64,000 nt of DNA from an uncultured Oscillospiraceae bacterium (GCA_947626265.1 CANQRM010000001.1:62001-126000), one strand, 5' to 3'; shown: positions 23,655 through 32,836, counted from the stretch's first letter. Translations and numbers: made by a program. The notes: a model not told the origin generated them from the sequence alone.

Positions 23655-25913
23655 TCACGCCCGGCCCGGGTGGCGCCGGGGGATGGCCCGGCCCCGGCCG
23701 TAGCAGGCGTTGCACAGCCGCCCCCGGTGGTGCAGGGGCAGGGCCCGGCCGCATTTGGCGCAGAAGCGGATGTTGTTTTTAAGGTTATAGAGCAGTATCT
23801 GGTTGATCTCGTCGGCGGTGCGGGCTCGCTCGTCGTAGAGGGCGTCCTTGTCCACGTCGCAGCCGAAGGCCTTGGCGAAGGAGAAGTAGAGGTCCAGCTT
23901 CCGGTAGTGGAGCTCCAGCTCCGGCAATGTGAAGGGGGTGGTCTTCTCCGGCAGGGCTGGCCGCTCCGGGGTCTCGCCGGCGGCCCATGTGCGCAGAAAG
24001 CGGAAGAAGAGCTCATTCAGCGCCGGGTCCGTCTCGTCGAAGGGGATGTTGGCGGCCCGGAGCTCCTGCTCCCTGTCCAGGGTGAAGCCCGCCTCCCGCA
24101 TCCGGGAGATGATGGCGATATACCGGCTGATGTCCAGCTTTAAATAGGGGTCCGCCGTGGGCATCCGGTTCCAGACCTCCAGCACCTCCAATAGGTCGAA
24201 GTCCACCGAGGTGATCAGGTCGGAAAAGCCCGCGTAGGCGTATTTGAGGGGCGGCACCACCGCCTCCAGACCGGCCCGGATGAAGCCTATATCCTCCGTG
24301 GCGCCCACGAAGCCCTTGTCGTACATGCCGTAGCGGCCGGCGCGCCCCGCGATCTGCTGTATCTCCTCCGGCTTCAGCTCCCGGCGGTCATGGCCGTCGA
24401 ACTTCTCCGTGTCCATGAAGATGATGCGCCGTATCGGCAGATTGAGGCCCATGCCGATGGCGTCGGTGCTGACCACGTACTGCATCCGCCCGGAGAGGAA
24501 GCCCTCCACCTGCTTGCGCCGGGTGGCGTAGGGCAGCGCGCCGTAGATGATGGCGGGCTCCTTGCCCCGGCTGCGCAGGTCCTCCGCCACGGACAGCACC
24601 CCCACCTTGGAGAAGGTGATGAGCGCGTCTCCGGGGCGGATATCGGAATAATCCACGGTGCGGTTCATGCAGATGAGCGGCGTCTTGCGCCTGTGCTCGA
24701 TGACCTCAAAGCTGTCGCCGCAGCTTTTCACGATGCGCAGCAGCAGGTCCTTGGCCTCCGGCGCGGCGCACAGATGCACCTCCGGCGCCCGCACGCCCAA
24801 TATGGCCCGGGTCCAGGCATAGCCCCGCTCCGGGTCGGATATCATCTGGCACTCGTCGATGACTGCGGCCTCATATTCCCGGCTCAGGTCCAGCTTCTCG
24901 GCGGTGGCGGCCACGTGGGTGTCTCCCTCCTGCACGTCCTCCTCCTCGCCGGTGGTGAGGGAGCAGGCCACCCCCTCGTCCAATAAGAGCTCCTGTGCCT
25001 CCAGCGCCAGCAGCCGCAGGGGCGCGAGATACACGCCGGTCCGGGCCCTAATGAGCCGCTGGAAGCCGGCGTAGGTCTTGCCGGTGTTGGTGCCGCCGAT
25101 ATGCAGGATGAAGTGCCGGCTCATGGCCCGGGCCTCGGGGTACTCGTCCTTAGGGTTCAGGGCCACCAGCACGTCCAGGCTGGTGCGTATGGCCCGGGGC
25201 ACGTAGAACACGGAGTAGACGTACCCCAGCCCCTGGGTCAGCAGCTCCTGCAGGGGGAAGTCGGCCATGGTGAGCAGCCCGGTCAGGTCCGCCTCCGGCT
25301 GGGCGGCGGTGAAGGCCTCCAGCTCCCGGCCGGCGGCGGCCAGCAGGGCGGGGCCGTAGTGCTCTTTTAATTTTATGGCCAGGCCCGCGTCCCGGTTGGC
25401 CCCCAGCCAGGGGGCGGCGGTGAGGAAGTTTTTCAGCACCGCGCCGGTCTTGGCTCCGGGGTTGCCCGATTCCAGGGAGAGGAAGTTGTTGATGCGCCCG
25501 GCGGCCTGGCCGGGGCTCAAAACCACCGCCCAGCCCATGTTGGGCACCTGGCGCAATATGGCCTCGTGATACCGCCGGGCCAGCAATGTCCCGGGCCCCT
25601 CGGGCCGGGCCCAGCTCTCCCACGCCTCCTCAAAGAAGGCGGCGGCCCCCTCCAGGGCGGGGCCTATGTCCTCGGCGGTGACGCCGGTCTTCGCCCGGGC
25701 GGCCTCGGCGGCCTTGTTGCTGGCGGTGACCCGGCGGAACCGGTCTGCCTCCTCGGCCCTCAGGACCACGTCCGCCTGCCAGCTCTTCACCGTGCCGCCG
25801 TTTATATGCCGGTACCGGGGCCGGGGCAGCAGCTCCCGGATGAGGCTGTTGGTCCAGCCGCGGCTTTTCAGCGTGCCGGCGGTCCAGTATTTGCTGTTCT
25901 TTCCCAGGACCAA
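23655..25913 (-). CDS. Suv3-like DExH RNA helicase with C-terminal zinc ribbon
   Basis: A 752-residue protein with a TTG start behind AGGAAAGGGGG. Residues about 270-560 hold the two RecA lobes: Walker A GGTNTGKT, Walker B DECQ, ALITFSKVG, and the lobe-2 motifs STDAIGMGLNLPI and QQIAGRAGRYG. This set resembles the mitochondrial degradosome helicase Suv3. The N-terminal 270 residues are a separate helical domain. The C-terminus ends in a four-Cys ribbon (CAKCG and CNACYG). Role in bacteria is presumably RNA unwinding or decay; partners are unknown. Confidence 0.85.
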   Translation of the reverse strand: MVLGKNSKYWTAGTLKSRGWTNSLIRELLPRPRYRHINGGTVKSWQADVVLRAEEADRFRRVTASNKAAEAARAKTGVTAEDIGPALEGAAAFFEEAWESWARPEGPGTLLARRYHEAILRQVPNMGWAVVLSPGQAAGRINNFLSLESGNPGAKTGAVLKNFLTAAPWLGANRDAGLAIKLKEHYGPALLAAAGRELEAFTAAQPEADLTGLLTMADFPLQELLTQGLGYVYSVFYVPRAIRTSLDVLVALNPKDEYPEARAMSRHFILHIGGTNTGKTYAGFQRLIRARTGVYLAPLRLLALEAQELLLDEGVACSLTTGEEEDVQEGDTHVAATAEKLDLSREYEAAVIDECQMISDPERGYAWTRAILGVRAPEVHLCAAPEAKDLLLRIVKSCGDSFEVIEHRRKTPLICMNRTVDYSDIRPGDALITFSKVGVLSVAEDLRSRGKEPAIIYGALPYATRRKQVEGFLSGRMQYVVSTDAIGMGLNLPIRRIIFMDTEKFDGHDRRELKPEEIQQIAGRAGRYGMYDKGFVGATEDIGFIRAGLEAVVPPLKYAYAGFSDLITSVDFDLLEVLEVWNRMPTADPYLKLDISRYIAIISRMREAGFTLDREQELRAANIPFDETDPALNELFFRFLRTWAAGETPERPALPEKTTPFTLPELELHYRKLDLYFSFAKAFGCDVDKDALYDERARTADEINQILLYNLKNNIRFCAKCGRALPLHHRGRLCNACYGRGRAIPRRHPGRA

Positions 25914-25980
25914 CAGCCCCCTTTCCTCAAACTTTTCCTAGTGTAACACATTCAAGGCCCATTCATCAATGGGAGCGGAC

Positions 25981-26012
25981 AAAAAAGGGAGCAGAGCCTT
26001 TGCTCTGCTCCC
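25981..26012 (-). terminator. Terminator read leftward
   Basis: The stem GGGAGCAGAG / CTCTGCTCCC (25987-26012) is followed by TTTTTT on the minus strand. It ends transcripts coming from the surface-protein gene at 26168-28528. Confidence 0.85.
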
Positions 26013-26039
26013 GGATTTATTGGGGTCAGTACCTTTTAG

Positions 26040-26148
26040 GCCCCCTTGTGCAAAGGGGGCTGTCAGCGCTTGCACTGACTGGGGGATTGTTGTTTACAAC
26101 CCCTCTGCCTCGCTCCGCTCGGCACCTCCCCTTGCACAGGGGAGGCTT
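26040..26148. repeat. Paired palindromic repeat (REPIN-like)
   Basis: GCCCCCTTGTGCAAAGGGGGC (26040-26060) and CCTCCCCTTGCACAGGGGAGG (about 26126-26146) form two hairpins about 85 bases apart, joined by CAGTCAGTGC/GGGGGATTGTT-type sequence also found near 32305. They fall in the intergenic space after the surface gene. Similar pairs recur at 35500 and 37078. Confidence 0.75.
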
Positions 26149-26167
26149 TTCTCACCGCCCGTCGGGC

Positions 26168-28528
26168 TTACTTATGGCTCAGGCCGTCTTCCCACAGACC
26201 GGTGGCGGGGTCATAGTTGCCCCAGTTCTCGGTCCAGGTGCACTGGCCGTTGACGCCGCCGTGGGCGGTATTGAACCAGCCCTCGCCGGCCTCCGGGCCC
26301 AGCCACTGCCAGCCGGTGAGCATCTTGCCCACGCAGCCGTCGGCGTTGCCGGGCTGGAGGAAGTACCAGCCGGTGCCGTTGTTGTTCTCGATGTACTGCA
26401 GGCCGGTGGCCAGCTTGCCGTCGGAGCCCACGTAATACCAGAAGCCCCACTGGGAGGCGTTCTCGTCCTTGGCCCAGTAGTTGGCCTTGGGCTCGCCCTC
26501 TACGAAGTAGTAGTAATCGCCGGTGTCGTAGTCATAGGACCAGCCGGAGCCCTCGTTGGTCTTGGGCGGGTCCACAGGCACGGGCACGGGAGAGGGCGCG
26601 GGCGTGGTGCCCGGCTCGGGGGTGGTCCCAGGCTCGGGGCTGGGACTGGGGGACTCGGAGGGAGAGGGAGAGGGCTCGGGGGATGTGGAGGGAGACGGGC
26701 TGGGCGCGGCGCTGCCGCCGCCGCCGAATCCGCCGCCGCCGACGGAGCCGGAGGGAGAGTTGGGGACCTTTTCGGTGATACGCGTCTCTATGGCGCCGCA
26801 GACCGTGCACTTGCGTTCTTCCTTACCCTCGTGGTTGATATCGGCCTTGACCTTCACTGTCCATTTAGCGGGCCAGCTGTGGTCGTTCGTGGCGGGGATG
26901 GTCTCGGAGTCCTTGGTGGCGTCGCAGTTGGGGTTGAGGCAGTGGATGGACTGGCTGCCGGCGTGGGCGCAGGTGGCCGGGACGTCGACCGTCATGGATG
27001 TATCCCACTCATGTTCGCCGCCGGGGGTGCCCTCCGTCTCCGTAAAGCCGCAGTTCTTGCATGTGTTAACGATAAACGTGCCGCCGCAGCTGTTTTTTTC
27101 CTCGGAAACGAAATCGTGCGCCAGCTTTTCGCCCACGAAGGACGTCTTCACAACGCCGCATCTGTGGCAGGTCTCGGTGACCTCCTTGGGTGCGGCACAG
27201 GTGGCCGGAACGGACATCGTCTCTCTGTAATCGTGCCCCAGGGCCGGGAGCTTGACATCCAGCCTATGCTGACCCGCAGGGCAGCCCGGGACCGTGCACT
27301 CTTTCTGTACATAGCCCTCTGCGGTGCAGGTGGCGGCCTTGGAAAAGATCACATTACTGTAGTTGTGGCCCACGATGACCGTCGTCGAGCGGGTGGCCCG
27401 GCCTCCGTCCCGGCTGACGAGCGAGACGGTGACGGTGGCCTCCACGGTATCGGTTACATCTGTTTTGTTGGGGATACTCGCGGCGGTTATCTCCGCCGCC
27501 GCGGAGAGGGAGCCGTCTTTACCGGGGAGGAGCTTGAACGTGACAACGCCCTCAGGCTCACATTCCCACTGAACATCCAGCGGTATGGAGTATTTGGGGA
27601 GCGGGTAAGCGTCCAGTGTGAGTGTCTGGCCCTCGTGGATACGGACGACCTCCCGCTGATCCTCGCGAAACTCCACATACTGGGGGATATTATCCACCGT
27701 GTAATTGCCCATGCCGTTGGGCACAGTCTGGTTCAAGCTTTCAATGGTCTTGTGGTGCCAGTGCAGGTACAGGTAATCTCCGTCCTTGATATCCTTGCCG
27801 ACGGTAGTACCGCCTGGGATCGGCTGTCCATCCTGGTCAATACCGCCTTGGATCGGTTCCCCGCCGTCCTCCCGTGTGGTATACCAGCCTTTCTCAAGGA
27901 AAAAGGTCTGATTATTCGACGTCCATTCAGTGATATCCGCTACCGTATTTTTATTCAACGTGGCGTTAACGCCGATGACATAGGGGTCGAAGGGGACGCC
28001 GTACTGGTGCGAAACTGTCAGCGCGCCGAAGCGGTTTTTCCATCCGCAGAGATGCAGATGGTAGGTGACGATGGTGGGCTTGTACTTGGCGTACAGGACC
28101 CCGCCCGCCGGGAGATTGTCGAGGGTCAGCGAATCGCTGGCATTGAGATCAACGCTTTCGGGGGTGATCTTCCAATGGAAGTAGTTGTCGTTGGCTACGG
28201 CATCCTCGTCCGTACCCTGGCCGGGCTTCATGACCTGGGTGTCGAATTCCTCCGTCACCACTTGGGTGCACCAGCCCTCGAAGATCCAGCCCTCCCGTTC
28301 GGGCACGGGCAGCTTGAGGGGAAGCGCATCGTCGGTGACGGTGACGGTATAGACATTGTTTTCGTTTTCGGGGAATTTTCCCTCTTTTCCGGCGTTCAGC
28401 GTGATGGTCCTCGGGCTGCCGTCGCCGCCGCTGTCGCCGCCGTCGGGCGCCGCCAGGGCGGGAATGGTCAGGGCCAGAGCCATGACCGCTGCCAGCAGCA
28501 GGCATATCGCTCTCTTCGTCATCTTCAT
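26168..28528 (-). CDS. Secreted surface protein with C-terminal aromatic wall-binding repeats (type A)
   Basis: About 786 residues from ATG 28528 (GAGAAAGGAGACAAATT upstream); an in-frame start at 28579 lacks this. A signal peptide ends at ALAA (about residue 26). The body has InlB-like and Ig-like beta segments, then four Cys-containing modules (about 410-610) each with a HDY/H.W start and C..CG pairs. A Ser/Pro linker follows (PSPSPSTSPEPSPSP and similar), then about 150 residues of Trp/Tyr-rich repeats (GWSYDYDTGDYYYFVEGEPK to GLSHK). The last domain is shared with 56131-58512 and probably anchors the protein to wall polymers. Confidence 0.8.
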   Translation of the reverse strand: MKMTKRAICLLLAAVMALALTIPALAAPDGGDSGGDGSPRTITLNAGKEGKFPENENNVYTVTVTDDALPLKLPVPEREGWIFEGWCTQVVTEEFDTQVMKPGQGTDEDAVANDNYFHWKITPESVDLNASDSLTLDNLPAGGVLYAKYKPTIVTYHLHLCGWKNRFGALTVSHQYGVPFDPYVIGVNATLNKNTVADITEWTSNNQTFFLEKGWYTTREDGGEPIQGGIDQDGQPIPGGTTVGKDIKDGDYLYLHWHHKTIESLNQTVPNGMGNYTVDNIPQYVEFREDQREVVRIHEGQTLTLDAYPLPKYSIPLDVQWECEPEGVVTFKLLPGKDGSLSAAAEITAASIPNKTDVTDTVEATVTVSLVSRDGGRATRSTTVIVGHNYSNVIFSKAATCTAEGYVQKECTVPGCPAGQHRLDVKLPALGHDYRETMSVPATCAAPKEVTETCHRCGVVKTSFVGEKLAHDFVSEEKNSCGGTFIVNTCKNCGFTETEGTPGGEHEWDTSMTVDVPATCAHAGSQSIHCLNPNCDATKDSETIPATNDHSWPAKWTVKVKADINHEGKEERKCTVCGAIETRITEKVPNSPSGSVGGGGFGGGGSAAPSPSPSTSPEPSPSPSESPSPSPEPGTTPEPGTTPAPSPVPVPVDPPKTNEGSGWSYDYDTGDYYYFVEGEPKANYWAKDENASQWGFWYYVGSDGKLATGLQYIENNNGTGWYFLQPGNADGCVGKMLTGWQWLGPEAGEGWFNTAHGGVNGQCTWTENWGNYDPATGLWEDGLSHK

Positions 28529-28608
28529 AATTTGTCTCCTTTCTCGGGGGACGGATAAATGTCCACGGGAGCAGGACACGCGGCCCTGCCCCCGTCGGGG
28601 TAGATTTT

Positions 28609-28637
28609 AGTATATAGTAATACGGAAAAAGATGCAA
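28609..28637 (-). promoter_or_regulatory. Promoter of the 26168-28528 surface gene
   Basis: On the minus strand TTGCAT (28632-28637), a 17-bp spacer and TATACT (28609-28614) lie about 80 bases before the ATG. A ten-G run (28682-28691) sits 45 bases further upstream. Confidence 0.75.
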
Positions 28638-28681
28638 TAGATTTTTCCAGGAAAATATTAGAAAAGATGATAAATTTTGCC

Positions 28682-28691
28682 GGGGGGGGGG
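28682..28691 (+). repeat. Run of ten G
   Basis: A homopolymer of ten G lies between the pncB stop and the promoter of the surface gene. Such runs are prone to slippage, or may be a sequencing error. It is outside the predicted -35/-10 spacer. Confidence 0.8.
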
Positions 28692-28729
28692 TGGATGCGA
28701 TTGGATTGTTTCAAACCCCCTTTAAACGG

Positions 28730-30178
28730 TCATTTCCGGGCGTGGAGCAGGCCGTCCTTGATGTCCCAGAGCTTCTGGCTGAGGTCCACATAGTACCGGT
28801 GGGGGTTCTCGAAGCGCTTCACCTCGTCCCAGAGCGTGTCCACCTGTGACGCACAGTAGGCCTTGACCTCGTCCAGAGTGGGCTTTTTGTACACAAGCTC
28901 CCCGCCCTTGAAGATGGGCACCAGCAGCTCCTTCGCCTGGAAGTCATAGACCACCTTCCGCTTCCAGGTGGCGTCCGGGTCGAATATCTCCAGCGTGCCG
29001 CTGTCGTCCACCGTCTCGTCGTGGACGCACAGGTAGTCGGCCACGGCCTTGCCCGTGTCCCGGCCGTAGAAGCGGTAGAGCTTCTTGAAGTGGGGGTTGG
29101 TGATCTTGCCCACGTTCTCGCTGATCTTGATCTTGGGGGTGATGGCGCCGCCGGCATCCTCCACGGCGGTGAGCTTGTAGACCCCGCCGAACACGGGCTC
29201 GCTCTCGGCGGTGATGAGCCGTTCGCCCACGCCGAAGCAGTCGATGCAGGCGCCCTGGTTCAGAAGGTCCTGGATGAGGTACTCGTCCAGGGCGTTGGAG
29301 CAGGTGATGGTGCACTCGGTCCAGCCCGCGTCGTCCAGCATCTTCCTAGCGTGACGGGAGAGATATGCCAGGTCCCCGGAGTCCAGGCGGATGCCGCATT
29401 TTTTGATGCCCAGGGGCTTTAAGATTTCGTCGAAGGCCTTGATGGCGTTGGGCACGCCGCTCTGCAGGGTGTTGTAGGTGTCGACGAGCAGCGTGGAGGC
29501 GTGGGGGTAGGTGCGGCAGTAGGCCCTAAAGGCGTCCAGCTCCGTGTCGAACATCTGCACCCACGCGTGGGCCATGGTGCCCCCGGCGGGCACGCCGTAG
29601 AGCTGGTCGGAGAGGGCGCAGGCCGTGCCGGCGCAGCCGCCTATGTAGGCCGCCCGCGCGCCCACCACCGCCGCGTCGCCGCCCTGAGCCCGGCGGGAGC
29701 CGAATTCCAGCACGGTCCGCCCATTGGCGGCCCGGACGATGCGGTTGGCCTTGGTGGCGATGAGGCTCTCGTGGTTGATCATGCACAGCATGTAGGTCTC
29801 CAGAAGCTGGGCCTGGATGGCCGGGGCCCGGACCGTCAGGATGGGCTCCCGGGGGAACACAGGGGTGCCCTCCGGCACCGCCCAGATGTCGCCGGTGAAT
29901 TTGAAGTTCTCCAGGTACTTCAAAAAGTCCTCGGAGAAGATGCCCCGGCCCCGGAGATAGGCGATGTCGTCCGGGCCGAAGTGCAGGTTCTGGATGTAGT
30001 CGATGATCTGCTCCAGGCCCGCGGCGATGGCGAAGCCGCCCTCGTCGGGCACCGAGCGGAAGAACAGGTCAAAGTAGGTGATGCGCTCGTCCATGCCGGC
30101 GGCCAGGTAGCCGTTGCCCATGGTCAGCTCATAGAAATCGCACAGCATGGTGAGGTTGATGTTTTTGTCGGTCGTCAT
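28730..30178 (-). CDS. pncB: Nicotinate phosphoribosyltransferase
   Basis: A 482-residue enzyme that joins nicotinate and PRPP to make nicotinate mononucleotide in NAD salvage. The N-terminus (MLCDFYELTMGNGYL) and EFGSRRAQGGDAAV, GIRLDSGDLAYLS and CSNALDEYLI segments are the family's active-site blocks. Length is normal. GGAGGAAAAACAAATG provides the start, behind its own promoter. Ends about 40 bases from the G run. Confidence 0.96.
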   Translation of the reverse strand: MTTDKNINLTMLCDFYELTMGNGYLAAGMDERITYFDLFFRSVPDEGGFAIAAGLEQIIDYIQNLHFGPDDIAYLRGRGIFSEDFLKYLENFKFTGDIWAVPEGTPVFPREPILTVRAPAIQAQLLETYMLCMINHESLIATKANRIVRAANGRTVLEFGSRRAQGGDAAVVGARAAYIGGCAGTACALSDQLYGVPAGGTMAHAWVQMFDTELDAFRAYCRTYPHASTLLVDTYNTLQSGVPNAIKAFDEILKPLGIKKCGIRLDSGDLAYLSRHARKMLDDAGWTECTITCSNALDEYLIQDLLNQGACIDCFGVGERLITAESEPVFGGVYKLTAVEDAGGAITPKIKISENVGKITNPHFKKLYRFYGRDTGKAVADYLCVHDETVDDSGTLEIFDPDATWKRKVVYDFQAKELLVPIFKGGELVYKKPTLDEVKAYCASQVDTLWDEVKRFENPHRYYVDLSQKLWDIKDGLLHARK

Positions 30179-30225
30179 TTGTTTTTCCTCCCTGGGCTAT
30201 GGTCCGGCGTTCCATTTTTGTAATC

Positions 30226-30254
30226 ATTATAGCGTTGAATAGCGGGGAAAGCAA
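30226..30254 (-). promoter_or_regulatory. pncB promoter
   Basis: On the minus strand TTGCTT (30249-30254), a 17-bp spacer and TATAAT (30226-30231) lie 48 bases upstream of the pncB ATG. The remainder of the 230-base divergent region to 30412 is AT-rich near 30255-30300, with no other clear motif. Confidence 0.8.
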
Positions 30255-30411
30255 TTATATAATTATAATATTACAAGATTTAATGAAAATGGTGTACTAT
30301 ATCGTGCGCTTGGGACAAGTCTCCCGGCGCCGCCGGGAACGGATGAAAACGCAGCTTTTCAGGGCTTTTATGCCCGCGGAACACGGTATATAACGAGGCA
30401 ACGGAGCGACT

Positions 30412-31611
30412 ATGACACGATTTTTCTGTCCGGGCCGCGTGGAGCTGGTCGGCAGCCATACGGGCCAGCAGCGCGGACGGATCATGGCCGCCGCCATGGA
30501 CAGAGGCATCACGGCGGAGGCGGAACCGAATGACGAGGGCGTGGTGCGCATCTTCTGCGAGGGGTTCGAGCCCATCGAGGTGGACCTGAGCCGCCTCTGG
30601 CCGGACGAGCACGAGAAGGGCCGGTCCTCCGCCCTGGTGCGGGGCATGGCGGCGAGCCTGGCCGAGACCATCCCCGGCCTGCGGGGCTTTGACGCGTACC
30701 TCTTCAGCGACCTGCCCGCCGGGCGGGGCTTTTCCTCGGCCAGCGCCCTGTGCGTGCTGACGGGGTACATGCTGGCGGCCTTCTCCGGGGCGGAGGCTGC
30801 CCCCGAGGAGCTGGCCCGGGCGGCCCAGAAGGCCGTGAACCGCTGGTTTGGGAAGGTATGCAGCCTGGTGGACCCCCTGGCCTGCGCCATGGGCGGGGGC
30901 GTATACCTGGACGCGCTGGAAAATAAGATCGTGCCCATATCCTGTGACTTTGACGGCCTGGGCCTGGCCCTGTGCCTGACGGATACCGGGGAGAAGACCA
31001 TCCCCCGGGCGGACCGGAACAGCGTGGGGGCGGACATGTCCGCCGTGGCGAAGACCTTCGGCGAGCCGGTGCTGTCCCGGGTGCGGGCCACCGCTTTTGA
31101 CGAGCAGTTCCCCGCCCACCAGAACGACCCCCAGTGGATCCGGGCCCGGCATTTCTTCGACGAGACATGGCGGGTGTCCTCCATGGCGGACGCCTTGGGC
31201 CTGCGGGACGGGCAGCGGTACATGGACCTTATGAACCAATCCGGCCGCAGCGCCGAGCGCATCCTTCGCACCATCAGCCCCGCCGGCTGGGGGGAGAACC
31301 TGGCCAAGGGCCTGGAGGCCTCGGGCACGGCCCTGGCGGGCCGGGGGGCCTGGCGGCCCCACCGGGGCGGCTTTGCCGGGTATATCCTGGCCCTGGCCCC
31401 GGAGGAGCATTATGAGCTCTACCAGACGGCCATGGACAGGCTCTTCGGCGAGGGCGCCTGCCGCCGCATCCACGTCAGCGAGCGGGGGGTGTGCCTGGCC
31501 CAGGACGACAAGGCCCTGTTCGCCGACCGGCGCTTCCCTGAGGAGGCGGCCTCCCTCCTGGGATATTTATTTTGTGAGGAACAAAATAAATATACGGAGG
31601 AACAAAAATGA
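30412..31611 (+). CDS. GHMP kinase, galactokinase-like with altered sugar-binding motif
   Basis: A 399-residue protein with the galactokinase layout. The ATP loop is DLPAGRGFSSASAL at about 101-114, SLVDPLACAMGGGVYLD sits at about 152, and HRGGFAGYILAL near the C-terminus matches the GGGFGG block. The N-terminal signature, usually GRxN(L/I)IGEHTDY, reads GRVELVGSHTGQ. The Glu and Asp that hold the sugar are replaced by Ser and Gly, and Asn by Glu. It probably phosphorylates a different substrate or has lost activity. It overlaps the aquaporin gene by four bases. Confidence 0.8.
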   Translation: MTRFFCPGRVELVGSHTGQQRGRIMAAAMDRGITAEAEPNDEGVVRIFCEGFEPIEVDLSRLWPDEHEKGRSSALVRGMAASLAETIPGLRGFDAYLFSDLPAGRGFSSASALCVLTGYMLAAFSGAEAAPEELARAAQKAVNRWFGKVCSLVDPLACAMGGGVYLDALENKIVPISCDFDGLGLALCLTDTGEKTIPRADRNSVGADMSAVAKTFGEPVLSRVRATAFDEQFPAHQNDPQWIRARHFFDETWRVSSMADALGLRDGQRYMDLMNQSGRSAERILRTISPAGWGENLAKGLEASGTALAGRGAWRPHRGGFAGYILALAPEEHYELYQTAMDRLFGEGACRRIHVSERGVCLAQDDKALFADRRFPEEAASLLGYLFCEEQNKYTEEQK

Positions 31612-32294
31612 AAAAGTACATCGCTGAGTTCATCGGCACCTGCGTTCTGGTGGTCATGGGCTGCGGCACCGCGATGCTGGTGGGCTGCGACGCGGCCGCC
31701 GGCGGCGGCTACATCCTGACCGCCCTGGCCTTCGGCCTGGTGATCGTGGGCATGGCCTATTGCGTGGGCAACGTGTCCGGCTGCCACATCAACCCGGCTG
31801 TGAGCCTGGGCGTGCTGATGAGCGGCGGCATGAGTGCCAAGGACTTCGTGGGCTATGTTGTCAGCCAGTGCCTGGGCGCTCTCGCCGGCGCGGGCATCCT
31901 GTACGCCATCTTCAACCTGGGCGGCGTCACCGACATGACCGGCGGCTTCGGCTCCAACGGCCTGGGCGGCGTGAACGGCAGCGCCGTCGCCGGCCTGCTG
32001 GTGGAGGTGGTCCTGACCTTCATCTTCGTGCTCACCATCCTGGGCGTCACCGACGCCAAGGCCGGCCACGGCTCCTTCGGCGGCCTTATCATCGGCCTGA
32101 CCCTGACATTGGTCCACATCCTGGGCATCGGCCTCACGGGCACCTCCGTCAACCCCGCCCGCAGCTTCGGCCCCGCCCTGGTCGCCTCCCTCACCGGCAA
32201 CGGCGCGCCGCTGGCCTGCCTGTGGGTGTTCATCGTCGGCCCCTTTGTGGGCGCGGCCCTGGCGGCTCTGGTCTACAAGGCGATCAAAAACTGA
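31608..32294 (+). CDS. MIP-family channel, aquaporin Z-like
   Basis: A 228-residue protein with six membrane helices and two NPA boxes: GCHINPAVSLG (about 62) and GTSVNPARSFGPAL (about 180). The second box with Arg plus a small, His-containing selectivity region resembles water-selective AqpZ rather than glycerol channels. AGGAACAAAA and ATG overlap the end of the GHMP kinase gene (ATGA), so the two are co-translated, which is an unusual pairing. Confidence 0.92.
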   Translation: MKKYIAEFIGTCVLVVMGCGTAMLVGCDAAAGGGYILTALAFGLVIVGMAYCVGNVSGCHINPAVSLGVLMSGGMSAKDFVGYVVSQCLGALAGAGILYAIFNLGGVTDMTGGFGSNGLGGVNGSAVAGLLVEVVLTFIFVLTILGVTDAKAGHGSFGGLIIGLTLTLVHILGIGLTGTSVNPARSFGPALVASLTGNGAPLACLWVFIVGPFVGAALAALVYKAIKN

Positions 32295-32304
32295 GGAAAA
32301 CAAT

Positions 32305-32352
32305 CCCTCAGTCAGCGCTTCGCGCTGCCAGCCCCCTTTGCACAAGGGGGCC
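32305..32352. repeat. Single REP-like palindrome
   Basis: AACAATCCCTCAGTCAGCGC is followed by GCCCCCTTTGCACAAGGGGGC. The second part is the same palindrome as at 26040, and the first matches, in inverted order, the segment between the two hairpins there. Confidence 0.7.
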
Positions 32353-32359
32353 TTACAAG

Positions 32360-32392
32360 GAAACCGGCTCCCATCGGGAGCCGGTTTCTTTA
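32360..32392. terminator. Bidirectional terminator between aquaporin and tadA
   Basis: A 13-bp perfect stem GAAACCGGCTCCC / GGGAGCCGGTTTC with ATC loop is followed by TTTA. It lies between convergent genes; its right edge touches the tadA stop. Confidence 0.85.
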
Positions 32393-32836
32393 TCGTTTGT
32401 CCTGGAAAAACTCCGTGAGCAGCGCGGCGCACTCCTCGGCCAGCACGCCGCCGTAGATGGCGGGGTGGAAGCCGTAGCGCTCCTCGAAGAGGTTCAAAAC
32501 GCTGCCGCAGGAGCCGGTGAGAGGCTCTTTGGCCCCGTAGACCACCGTGGGGATGCGGGCGTTCAATATGGCCCCGGCGCACATGGGGCAGGGCTCCAGC
32601 GTCACATAGAGGGTGCAGCCGTCCAGCCGCCAGGAGCCCACTGCGGCGCAGGCCGCCTCGATGGCCTCGATCTCCGCGTGGCGCACGGCATTTTTCTCTG
32701 CCTCCCGGCGGTTGTGTCCCGCGCCGATGACGCGCCCCGCGCCGTCCGCGATGACGCACCCCACGGGCACGTCTCCCGTCCCGGCGGCCTTTGCCGCCTC
32801 CGCCAGCGCCAGGCGCATATACTCCTCCCGGTCCAT
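32390..32836 (-). CDS. tadA: tRNA-specific adenosine-34 deaminase
   Basis: A 148-residue enzyme that converts A34 of tRNA-Arg(ACG) to inosine. The zinc site is HAEIEA (His and catalytic Glu) with PCPMCAGAI (two Cys). The start DREEYMRLALAEA and the GCGSV/NLF segment at the end fit TadA. Length is normal. Confidence 0.95.
   Translation of the reverse strand: MDREEYMRLALAEAAKAAGTGDVPVGCVIADGAGRVIGAGHNRREAEKNAVRHAEIEAIEAACAAVGSWRLDGCTLYVTLEPCPMCAGAILNARIPTVVYGAKEPLTGSCGSVLNLFEERYGFHPAIYGGVLAEECAALLTEFFQDKR

Noticed and set aside
26000-28558. 852-codon frame opposite the surface gene
   Set aside because: The minus-strand gene has signal peptide, promoter, site and terminator; the plus frame has none.
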